A DNA stretch of 64,000 nucleotides from contig NZ_JBGGTX010000002.1 in assembly GCF_041287255.1 (NCBI RefSeq), positions 310,001 to 374,000 on the forward strand. Reading direction: 5' to 3'. Below, piece by piece: positions 45,343 through 53,643 of the stretch. Numbering within the stretch: the first letter of the stretch is position 1; every line of letters starts with the position of its first letter. The DNA is from Tamlana flava (GTDB lineage Bacteria > Bacteroidota > Bacteroidia > Flavobacteriales > Flavobacteriaceae). The notes below the pieces were generated by a model. That model searched no databases. It was given only the letters and a program-made list of their open reading frames with translations, and was not told the DNA's origin. Position numbers and translations under genes: made by a program.

Positions 45343-46908
45343 ATGTCAAAAATAAAAACAGCAGCTCGAGATAAAGTTCCCGTTGGACAAAAGGCCGCCT
45401 TTGGTGCTGGACACTTTGTTCTTAATCTTTTGCCTGGTGTATTGGGTGTTTACCTTCAAGTATTCATTTTAACGGCATTCGGCATGGATCCCGTTTGGGC
45501 TGGTCTTTTAGGAGGTTTACCTAGAATTTTTGATGCACTTACAGATCCCATAATGGGTTTTATATCTGATAATACAAAGTCCAGATGGGGAAGAAGAAGG
45601 CCTTACATATTTAGTGGCGCGATTATTAGCGGAATACTTTTCATTCTGATGTGGCAGCTAGATGAAAATGCGTCACAGACATTTAATTTTTGGTATGTAA
45701 TGATTTTACAAATCCTATTCCTTGTTGGTAATACCATGTTTGCAACACCTCTTGTCGGTTTAGGATATGAAATGACATCGGATTATAATGAAAGAACCAG
45801 ACTTATGAGTTTGGCAAATTCCATGGGCCAAATAGCCTGGATGATAGTGCCTTGGTTATATGTTATTATTCCGGATGTGAATACGTTTGAAAACCCTGCT
45901 CAAGGTGTAAGAACAATGGCTGTACTTGTTGGGGGTGTTTGTATTTTGTTTGGTATTTTGCCGGCTATTTTTTGTAGAGGTATAGATTCTGCCAATATGG
46001 AGAACAGACAAGAAATTAACTTTAAGACCCTTGCATCCAACATGAAGGAATTGGTAAAGGGGATAAAGCAGGTTTCTAAAAACAAACCCTTCATGAAACT
46101 TTGTGGAGCAACTTTTTTAGTTTTCAACGGGTTTCAACTCGTAGCTGCTTTTTCTGTTTTCATAATAGTGTTTTATATGAATCAAGGAAGTTGGGAACAA
46201 GCTGGAACTTGGCCTGCTTGGTTTAATACACTTAATGCCATGTTAACCGCTTTTGTGGTTATTCCTATTATTTCTAAAATGGCTACAAAATGGGGTAAAA
46301 GGAATGCATTTTTAATTTCAACGTTTCTGTCAATCATAGGATATATACTCAAATGGTGGGGTTTTAATATTGAACTTAATGATAGATTTAATCAAACATC
46401 ATTTGGACAAACCTTAAACAGAGGAGTGACTTCAATATTTGATTTTTTAAACCCTTATCTAGAAAGCGCTGGAATATCTTGGTTTAGTGTTGATACTAGC
46501 AATGGTATCCCGTGGTTAATATTTTTGCCAATACCTTTATTTGCTTTCGGTATGGGCGGTCTATTTACATTGATGATGAGTATGACTGCAGATGTTTGTG
46601 ATCTAGATGAGTTAAAAAACGGAATGCCCCGTAAAGAAGGAACTTTTGGAGCCATTTATTGGTGGATGGTGAAGTTAGGACAGGCCTTAGCAATTATATT
46701 AAGCGGAGTGATTTTGAAAATTGTTGGTTTTGATCAAAATGTCAGTGAGCAGGCTATTGAAACTATGACGCGTCTCAGAATCGCAGATATTATAGTTCCT
46801 GCAACAACAGCCGCAATGGCCATGTTTGTCATGTGGAAATATAGCTTAAATGAAGCAAAGGCTAGGGAGATAAAGGCGGAATTGGTAAAAAGAAGAGGAG
46901 AACTTTAA
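45343..46908 (+). CDS. GPH-family sugar:cation symporter (MFS)
   Basis: Inner-membrane transporter of the glycoside-pentoside-hexuronide family, 521 residues with about 12 membrane segments. DALTDPIMGFISDNTKSRWGRRRPYI is the family signature near residues 65-90, and a second characteristic segment (MTADVCDLDELKNGMPRKEGTFGA) lies near residue 425. Its place between a periplasmic GH30 and a cytoplasmic GH17 suggests it imports short beta-glucan oligosaccharides for the phosphorylase. Confidence 0.92.
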   Translation: MSKIKTAARDKVPVGQKAAFGAGHFVLNLLPGVLGVYLQVFILTAFGMDPVWAGLLGGLPRIFDALTDPIMGFISDNTKSRWGRRRPYIFSGAIISGILFILMWQLDENASQTFNFWYVMILQILFLVGNTMFATPLVGLGYEMTSDYNERTRLMSLANSMGQIAWMIVPWLYVIIPDVNTFENPAQGVRTMAVLVGGVCILFGILPAIFCRGIDSANMENRQEINFKTLASNMKELVKGIKQVSKNKPFMKLCGATFLVFNGFQLVAAFSVFIIVFYMNQGSWEQAGTWPAWFNTLNAMLTAFVVIPIISKMATKWGKRNAFLISTFLSIIGYILKWWGFNIELNDRFNQTSFGQTLNRGVTSIFDFLNPYLESAGISWFSVDTSNGIPWLIFLPIPLFAFGMGGLFTLMMSMTADVCDLDELKNGMPRKEGTFGAIYWWMVKLGQALAIILSGVILKIVGFDQNVSEQAIETMTRLRIADIIVPATTAAMAMFVMWKYSLNEAKAREIKAELVKRRGEL

Positions 46909-46927
46909 AATTTAATATCTAAATACT

Positions 46928-47854
46928 ATGTCGTACAGAGCTGATAAAATTATGGCGTTATCAGGGAAAAACCTCGATAACAAAACCTTAAAGGGATTAC
47001 AGAATTATTTTAAAAGAGTGCTTAAAAATGGTATGCACGGTTTGTGCTTTAGCCCATATGAAGAAGGACAAGAACCTGGAAATCAGTTGTCAGAAGAACA
47101 AATAAGAAGACGATTAACTATTTTAAAACCTTATACAAAATGGGTGAGGTCGTTTTCATGTACTGAAGGTAACGAGCTAATTCCTGTAATCGCCAAAGAA
47201 ATGGGCATGAAAACTCTAGTTGGCGCTTGGCTTGGAAATGATGCTGAAATTAACAAAAAGGAAATAGAAGGTTTAAAGAATTTAGCTAACAAAGGATGCG
47301 TGGATATTGCCGCAGTAGGTAATGAGGTAATGTATCGAGGAGACTTAACGGAAGAGGAATTATTGGCCTTTATAAAGGATGTTAAAAATAATCTTACTCA
47401 GGTGCCAGTTGGTTATGTAGATGCATATTATGAGTTCACCAAAAGACCAAAGATAACAGAGGCTTGCGATGTTATTTTGGCTAATTGTTACCCATATTGG
47501 GAGGGTTGTAGTATTGAGTATTCTTTAATTTATATGAAGGACATGTTTCACCAAGCAATGAAAGCGGCTAAAGGTAAAAAAGTAATCATTACAGAAACGG
47601 GATGGCCAAGTCAGGGGGAAGGCTTAAGCGGTGCTATGCCTTCAACCGAAAATGCCATGAAGTATTTTATTAATACACAGTTGTGGTCTAAAGAAGATAA
47701 CATAGATATATTTTACTTTTCCTCATTTGACGAATCTTGGAAAGTTGGTGCCGAGGGTGACGTAGGTGCATATTGGGGGCTATGGGACAAAAATGAAAAG
47801 CCTAAATTTTATAGTACACCAATCGTTTTTAAAAATAAAAAGCTATTCGTTTAG
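46928..47854 (+). CDS. Cytoplasmic GH17-family protein
   Basis: Second GH17 protein, 308 residues, without signal peptide or lipobox, so cytoplasmic. Candidate catalytic residues Glu133 in AAVGNEVMYRG and Glu223 in IITETGWPSQGEG are present. Compared with the lipoprotein at 42544 it is shorter and diverged. Likely role is trimming or remodelling imported oligosaccharides beside the phosphorylase. Starts 19 bases after the symporter. A weak hairpin overlaps its stop (47837-47859). Confidence 0.88.
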   Translation: MSYRADKIMALSGKNLDNKTLKGLQNYFKRVLKNGMHGLCFSPYEEGQEPGNQLSEEQIRRRLTILKPYTKWVRSFSCTEGNELIPVIAKEMGMKTLVGAWLGNDAEINKKEIEGLKNLANKGCVDIAAVGNEVMYRGDLTEEELLAFIKDVKNNLTQVPVGYVDAYYEFTKRPKITEACDVILANCYPYWEGCSIEYSLIYMKDMFHQAMKAAKGKKVIITETGWPSQGEGLSGAMPSTENAMKYFINTQLWSKEDNIDIFYFSSFDESWKVGAEGDVGAYWGLWDKNEKPKFYSTPIVFKNKKLFV

Positions 47855-48224
47855 CTTTTAAAAGTCAGGCGATTAGGCTAATTTATTCGATTTAAAATAT
47901 AGTTTGGAAACTTCTAATATCTATTAAGTTTTCGGCTAAAGAAAAACTTTTTGCAAACAGATGGTCTTGCCACCACAACATGACCACAACAAGGCTAAAT
48001 TGTAACATGTTTTTGCCGCAATGTTTACAAGTCTAAATCTGTTGAAAAGCACTGTTATTAAAAGGTTTTTTAAAGGATTCTCAAAAAATACATTAATATT
48101 TTAAAATGTATGCTTTTTGTATGGGTGACTTATAGGAATATATTAATTATCTCCATCTATCTTTGGAACACAACGTAACGGAATTAAGAATAAGAATTTA
48201 AACATTAATCTAAAACTATTTATT
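47855..48224. promoter_or_regulatory. Intergenic region with third copy of the shared operator/promoter element
   Basis: No gene seen. Two ccACAACA units in direct repeat at 47971-47991 (11-base period) and tgtatgctttttgtatggg at 48107-48125. Distances from the two ACAACA units to TGTAT are 132 and 121 bases, against 111 in the other two copies, so roughly one or two extra helical turns. A weak hairpin (47837-47859) at the left edge may end the upstream operon. Confidence 0.45.
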
Positions 48225-49607
48225 ATGAAAAAATTTACATTATTACTATCTTTTTTAATCGCCTCTTTTGGGTTCTCCCAAGATCTATTATTAGGTTTTG
48301 AGGATGGAGAAAGTGGCGGTTTCGACGGTGGGGTTTTCGGAAACGGCAATGCTTTGCAAGTTAACCTTATTACCGATGCAGGCACCAATGGAACTAAGGT
48401 TGCAGAATTTATAGCCAACTCTGCTGGAGAAATTTGGCAAGGAATCAATCTGAATTTAACAACAGACGTTGATTTAACGAGCACCCAAACTATGACAATA
48501 GATGTTAAGTCGGCCACGGCTATCACTTTTTTGGTTAAAGTTAATGATGGTACTGGTGCTGAAGCCGCAGCTGCTGTTACTCATAATGGTGACAACACAT
48601 GGCAAACACTTTCGTTTACCTTCAATACTTCTTTGGACGGAAAGGCGGCTATGGCAAATGGTGTTTATAATGGTTTTGTAATTCATGCATATTGGGCGCC
48701 AGGAGCTACAGCTTTTGCTGAGGTATCTGCTGACGAAAGAACCTTTTACGTAGATAATATTTCTGGGCCAGCTAGTTCAGATACATGTTCAAATGGTATT
48801 CAAGATGGAGATGAAACGGGTGTTGATTGCGGAGGCTCTTGCCCTAACGCTTGTCCATCACCTCCTACCATTGCAGCCCCAACTCCCCCAGCAAGAGCGG
48901 CGACTGATGTAATTTCTCTTTATAGTGATGCATATACAGATGTTGCCAGCAATTTTGACGCTGGATGGTGTAGTGCTGGATCTGTAGCTGAAGTTATGAT
49001 TGATGGTAATCCAACAATACAATACTTAAACAATCCTTGTCAAGGTATAGTATTAGATGCAGGTGTTGATGCCTCTACGTTTACTTATTTGCATGTTGAT
49101 ATTTACATACAGGGTGGCACCGACTTAACCTCTTCTGTGTTTAACTTAAAATTTGTTCAACAGCCAGGAGGCGCCGCATTAGAAGTTCTTTTAAATATTG
49201 CTACTTCTCCTGCTTTAGTAGCAGGGAGTTGGTTATCTGTGGATGTACCTGTAGATTTATCCACCTTTGATGGTTTTAAAGAGTTTGGAATTACCTCTAA
49301 TCTTAATAGTTTAGTGTGGTATGATAATTTGTATGTTCATAAAAACACAACGCTTAGCACTGATAAATTTGACTTGGCTTCGTTTAGCCTTTACCCTAAT
49401 CCAACACAAGATAGTTGGACGGTTAAAACCAAGGACATTAAAATGACATCTATTCAAGTATTTGATGTTATGGGCAAGGAAGTATTGTCAATAGCTCCAT
49501 TGAAAGCCGAAGCGACCATTGATGGGTCTAGATTGAAATCAGGATTATATTTTGCACAAATAAGTACAGAAACTGGAGCTAAAAGCATCAAGCTTATTAA
49601 GCAGTAA
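48225..49607 (+). CDS. T9SS-exported multi-module CBM-like protein
   Basis: Secreted non-catalytic protein of 460 residues. Signal peptide (1-18, ending GFSQ), a beta-sandwich module (~20-182, ending FYVDNIS), a Cys-rich linker (CSNGIQDGDETGVDCGGSC), a module starting TDVISLYSDAYTDV (~218-373) shared with the proteins at 28398 and 34926, and a T9SS type-A sorting domain (~380-460, FSLYPNPTQDSWTVK ... GLYFAQIST). Predicted to be a secreted or surface-attached glucan-binding protein. Its own promoter element lies upstream and a terminator follows at 49643. Confidence 0.85.
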   Translation: MKKFTLLLSFLIASFGFSQDLLLGFEDGESGGFDGGVFGNGNALQVNLITDAGTNGTKVAEFIANSAGEIWQGINLNLTTDVDLTSTQTMTIDVKSATAITFLVKVNDGTGAEAAAAVTHNGDNTWQTLSFTFNTSLDGKAAMANGVYNGFVIHAYWAPGATAFAEVSADERTFYVDNISGPASSDTCSNGIQDGDETGVDCGGSCPNACPSPPTIAAPTPPARAATDVISLYSDAYTDVASNFDAGWCSAGSVAEVMIDGNPTIQYLNNPCQGIVLDAGVDASTFTYLHVDIYIQGGTDLTSSVFNLKFVQQPGGAALEVLLNIATSPALVAGSWLSVDVPVDLSTFDGFKEFGITSNLNSLVWYDNLYVHKNTTLSTDKFDLASFSLYPNPTQDSWTVKTKDIKMTSIQVFDVMGKEVLSIAPLKAEATIDGSRLKSGLYFAQISTETGAKSIKLIKQ

Positions 49608-49642
49608 ACAGTAGTTAACTTGTTTAGTTTAGTTGTTTATAG

Positions 49643-49672
49643 AAAAGGCGCTTTGAACAGCGCCTTTTTGGT
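49643..49672 (+). terminator. Strong intrinsic terminator before the GH81 gene
   Basis: Perfect 10-bp stem aaaaggcgct (49643-49652) / agcgcctttt (49659-49668), loop ttgaac, then T run. It lies inside the longer reading of the GH81 frame, which supports starting that gene at 49695. Confidence 0.9.
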
Positions 49673-49694
49673 TTCAAAAATTCAACCCTTTTTT

Positions 49695-52600
49695 ATGGAA
49701 GTAAAATCAATCACAACATTGTTAGTTTTAGCTTTGTTAATGTTTTTAGGGCAGTCAAATGCGCAAGTTACAGTAGGAAGTGGTAGTTATACCAGTATTT
49801 TTCCAGGAACAGATTCTGCTGGAAGAAATGGTTTTCCTTCGGGAACTCCTCAACTAAGTGGAAATGCATTAGGAAAACCTGTTCCAACAAACGACTGGTG
49901 GTCCTCGCTAATTAAATTTGATCATGCCGATAATTTGTTTAATTATCCCATGACCATGAAAACAACCAATCAGGGCCTAATAGTTACGTATATTCCTTGG
50001 GGGCCTATCGGTGACTCCGCACCTATTATTGTTGGTCTACAAGGGCTAAGCGCAACCAATGCCACTGTTTCAGATTATTCAGATTGGACGGTTACCATGA
50101 ATTGGGATGATGGTTCGCATAGCTTAGATGCAACGTCTGGTATAGGGATGCCATTTATATATTTTGAAAAAGATAGCAATGACGTTGTTGAAATAATCAT
50201 TAATTCTGGAGCTGTAACAATTTCCAATGAAATGATTATAGTTGCAAACGCAAGCGCAGGTGCAGATTATGCTATCTATGCTCCTGTGGGCAGCATCTGG
50301 TCACAAAACGGAAACAAGTATACATCAACATTAAATGGGAATAATTATTGGTCCATGGCCATGATTCCGCTAACGGCCTCAAACGTGGCTACTGTTGCTA
50401 GTGAATATAAAAAGTATGCTTATGTTTTTCCAACCAACACCGAGGTTTCATGGAGTTTTAATGAAAGTACGTCGGCTGTAACAAGTACTCTTATTGCATC
50501 TGTTGATGTGAAAGATGGCTCTGTTTCAAATACCAACATGCTATTGGGTTTATTGCCACACCAATGGAGTAATTTAGCTTCTGGTTCCCCTTCCCCATCG
50601 GGATACAGTTACAGCACCGTTAGAGGTGAATTAAAGACTTTGGATGGCAACTCCTTTACTACTGAAAATGTTTTTAAAGGCATTCTTCCCACAATGCCCA
50701 ATTTGGCAAATTATAGCCCAAGTTTCAGCCCCGCGGATTTACACACAAAAATAGCTCAAATTGAAAATGACGTCTTAGCAACATGGACAGATTCTTATAA
50801 TGAAGGTCAGGTAATGAACCGTTTGATTCAAACAGCTAGAATTGTAGACCAAATGGGGAATACTGTTGCTAGAGATAAAATGGTGGCAACCATCAAGGAG
50901 CGTTTAGAAGATTGGCTTAGCTATCAGGCGGGCGAGGTGGCTTTTCTGTTTTATTACAACAACGATTGGTCCGCCATGCTAGGTTATCCTGCTGGGCATG
51001 GACAAGATAATAACCTTAACGACCATCACTTTCATTGGGGCTATTTTATACACGCTGCAGCATTTATGGAGCAATTTGAACCTGGTTGGGCCAACGATTG
51101 GGGAGACATGGTAAACTTGTTGGTTAGGGATGCGGCATCATCAAATAGAAACGATGCGCAATTTCCTTTCTTAAGAAATTTTAGTCCTTATGCAGGTCAT
51201 TGTTGGGCCAATGGTTTCGCAACATTCCCATTTGGCAACGATCAAGAATCCACTTCAGAAAGTATGCAGTTCAATTCATCGTTGATTCACTGGGGAACTA
51301 TAACCGAGAATGATGCTATTCGCGATTTAGGAATTTATTTGTACACAACCGAACAAACAGCCATTGAAGAGTATTGGCTAGACATGTATGAACGTAACTT
51401 TAGTCCGTCACATCCCTATAGTTTGGTATCGCGCGTATGGGGGAATGCCTATGACAATCAAACATTTTGGACTGGAGATATCACAGCATCTTATGTCATT
51501 GAAATGTATCCGATGCATGGAGGTTCCTTATATCTTGGTCAAAATACGGCTTATGTTCAAACTATTTGGGATGAATTGAAGGCTAACACTGGCATTTTAA
51601 ATCCAAATGATACCAATCCCAATCTATGGCACGACACCATTTGGAAATATCTTTCATTCATAGATCCTGCTGAAGCAATTTCACTTTACAATGCAGATCC
51701 TGATAGAGTTTTAAAGTTCGGAATTTCGGACGCACAAACATATCACTGGTTACACGCTATGAACGCCATGGGGCAATTGGATGCTGGCATAACCGCTAAT
51801 TACCCAATTGCTGCCGTTTTTAATGACGGTGGCGATAAAACTTATGTGGCCCATAATTATTCAGATGCACCCATATCAGTTACTTTTTCGGATGGTTTTA
51901 TGTTGGACGTTCCAGCCAATTCCATGACGACAAGTAAAGATGTTGGTGTAGCAGGAACCATCTCTTCAGATGTTTATCAAACATCAGAAAATGGCGTTGC
52001 AAATTTATCAACGGTTACGACGGGAAGCGGTATTACAAAAGTCGAATTTTATAATGACGGTACTTTATTAGCGGATGATACTACTGCACCTTATGAATAT
52101 AACACAGGAAACTTAGCCTTGGGAATTTATAATATGTACTCAAAAATATACACTTCCTCAGGTTTTGCTGTAAGCAATATAATCACAATTCAGGTAGGAG
52201 ATCAGGTGCCATATTCGGGAACGCCATCAACCATTCCAGGTACCATAGAAGCAGGCCATTATGATATATTTGAAGGGGGAAGCGGCCAAAATATCGCTTA
52301 TTTCGATGCTTCAACAGGCAACAATGGAGATTTTAGAACGAGTGAGGATGTTGATGCCGTATCCATTGTATCTGAAGGCGATACTGTGGGATGGATTTCT
52401 AACGGAGAATGGATGGAATATACCATTGATGTTCAAACAGCAGGATGCTATAATGTAGACCTACGCTATGCGAGTGGTAATACTAGTGGTGGTGGCCCCA
52501 TTTATTTTGAAATCGATAATGTAAAAGTTAGCCCAGATATTGTTTTTAGTTATACTGGTGATTGGGGCAATTGGAGTACCGAGGCCGTGAGCAATATTGA

Positions 52601-53441
52601 TCTTACAGCTGGTGTACATGTCCTTAGATTGGTTGCTGATGGTGGTGAGATTAACCTTGGCAGAATGACATTTACATATGATGGTTCTGAGTGCACACCA
52701 ATAGGCGAAAATACTGGATTGCCATTTGATTTTGAAACCGATCCAACCACAACAGACTTTAATAATTTTGATGGCGGCACAGGTACTGTAGAAGCAGTTC
52801 AAGCACCACAAAGCAGTGGTAATACCAGTGCTAATTTAGCAAAGATTGTAAGGGATGGAGGCCAAGTTTGGGCAGGCGTTTATATTAATCTTAACGAAGG
52901 TTTAAACTTCAGTAGTAAAAAATATTTAACGCTCAGGCTGTGGACTGAAGCACCTGTGGGGACTACGGTAAAAATAAAATTGGAAGAACAGGCCAACAGG
53001 GGTAACGCCACCGAAAGAGACGCCTATACAACTGTTTCTGGTGGATGGGAGACCTTAAGTTGGGATTTTTCAGCAGTTGGGGTTAGCAATTTTGATAGCC
53101 TGGTATTTATGTTTGATTTCGGAAACGCTGGAAATGGCAGTAACACCTCAACTTTTTACTTTGACGATGTACAGCAAGTGGCCAGTTTATCAACCCAAAA
53201 ACATGTTTTAAAGGCCTTTAAGGTTTTCCCTAATCCAACAAATGATAGTTGGATATTGAGATCAAATGATATTAAAATATTAACGATTAATGTGTTTGAC
53301 ATTTCAGGTAAAAAAGTATTAACACTTTCACCAAATACTAATGAAACATTAATAAAAGCATCAAACTTAAAAACAGGATTATACTTTGCCCAAATAGAAA
53401 CAGAGCAAGGAATTAATAGCTTTAAGCTAATGAAAAATTAG
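49695..53441 (+). CDS. T9SS-secreted GH81 endo-beta-1,3-glucanase with CBM6
   Basis: Secreted endo-beta-1,3-glucanase, 1248 residues. Start at ATG 49695, giving signal peptide ending GQSNAQ; the frame is open from 49620 but crosses a terminator. GH81 domain (~30-735): VPTNDWWSSLIKF at the start, and WANGFATFPFGNDQESTSES with Glu518 and Glu522 in the family's catalytic motif. Then an Ig-like domain (~754-835), a CBM6 domain (~848-995, GEWMEYTIDV), a CBM-like module (~1009-1160) related to those at 37232, and a T9SS sorting domain (~1166-1248). Likely attacks polymeric glucan outside the cell. Confidence 0.92.
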   Translation: MEVKSITTLLVLALLMFLGQSNAQVTVGSGSYTSIFPGTDSAGRNGFPSGTPQLSGNALGKPVPTNDWWSSLIKFDHADNLFNYPMTMKTTNQGLIVTYIPWGPIGDSAPIIVGLQGLSATNATVSDYSDWTVTMNWDDGSHSLDATSGIGMPFIYFEKDSNDVVEIIINSGAVTISNEMIIVANASAGADYAIYAPVGSIWSQNGNKYTSTLNGNNYWSMAMIPLTASNVATVASEYKKYAYVFPTNTEVSWSFNESTSAVTSTLIASVDVKDGSVSNTNMLLGLLPHQWSNLASGSPSPSGYSYSTVRGELKTLDGNSFTTENVFKGILPTMPNLANYSPSFSPADLHTKIAQIENDVLATWTDSYNEGQVMNRLIQTARIVDQMGNTVARDKMVATIKERLEDWLSYQAGEVAFLFYYNNDWSAMLGYPAGHGQDNNLNDHHFHWGYFIHAAAFMEQFEPGWANDWGDMVNLLVRDAASSNRNDAQFPFLRNFSPYAGHCWANGFATFPFGNDQESTSESMQFNSSLIHWGTITENDAIRDLGIYLYTTEQTAIEEYWLDMYERNFSPSHPYSLVSRVWGNAYDNQTFWTGDITASYVIEMYPMHGGSLYLGQNTAYVQTIWDELKANTGILNPNDTNPNLWHDTIWKYLSFIDPAEAISLYNADPDRVLKFGISDAQTYHWLHAMNAMGQLDAGITANYPIAAVFNDGGDKTYVAHNYSDAPISVTFSDGFMLDVPANSMTTSKDVGVAGTISSDVYQTSENGVANLSTVTTGSGITKVEFYNDGTLLADDTTAPYEYNTGNLALGIYNMYSKIYTSSGFAVSNIITIQVGDQVPYSGTPSTIPGTIEAGHYDIFEGGSGQNIAYFDASTGNNGDFRTSEDVDAVSIVSEGDTVGWISNGEWMEYTIDVQTAGCYNVDLRYASGNTSGGGPIYFEIDNVKVSPDIVFSYTGDWGNWSTEAVSNIDLTAGVHVLRLVADGGEINLGRMTFTYDGSECTPIGENTGLPFDFETDPTTTDFNNFDGGTGTVEAVQAPQSSGNTSANLAKIVRDGGQVWAGVYINLNEGLNFSSKKYLTLRLWTEAPVGTTVKIKLEEQANRGNATERDAYTTVSGGWETLSWDFSAVGVSNFDSLVFMFDFGNAGNGSNTSTFYFDDVQQVASLSTQKHVLKAFKVFPNPTNDSWILRSNDIKILTINVFDISGKKVLTLSPNTNETLIKASNLKTGLYFAQIETEQGINSFKLMKN

Positions 53442-53467
53442 TTTAGTTTAGTTGTTTGTTATGGAGT

Positions 53468-53498
53468 GGGTGCGGTGATATATCGCGCCCATTTCTTT
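53468..53498 (+). terminator. Intrinsic terminator after the GH81 gene
   Basis: Stem gggtgcg (53468-53474) / cgcgccc (53484-53490, one G-T pair), loop gtgatatat, then a T-rich tail. A 17-base string, gtttagtttagttgttt, precedes it at 53441 and recurs before the terminator at 49643. Confidence 0.7.
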
Positions 53499-53643
53499 TC
53501 TCCAAATCTAATATTTGGCTTCCATAAAGTTTTAAAATAATTCTGTATTTTATGTCGAAAGCGTGTTTTAATGAATTTTGGTTTAGAAAATCGCAATGGA
53601 ATAACATTGAATCTTGGTATAATTTATAAATATAAGTTTAGCG

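Noticed and set aside
49620..49694. Longer N-terminus for the GH81 protein
   Set aside because: It would be encoded across the terminator hairpin 49643-49668 and would hide a clear signal peptide starting at 49695.
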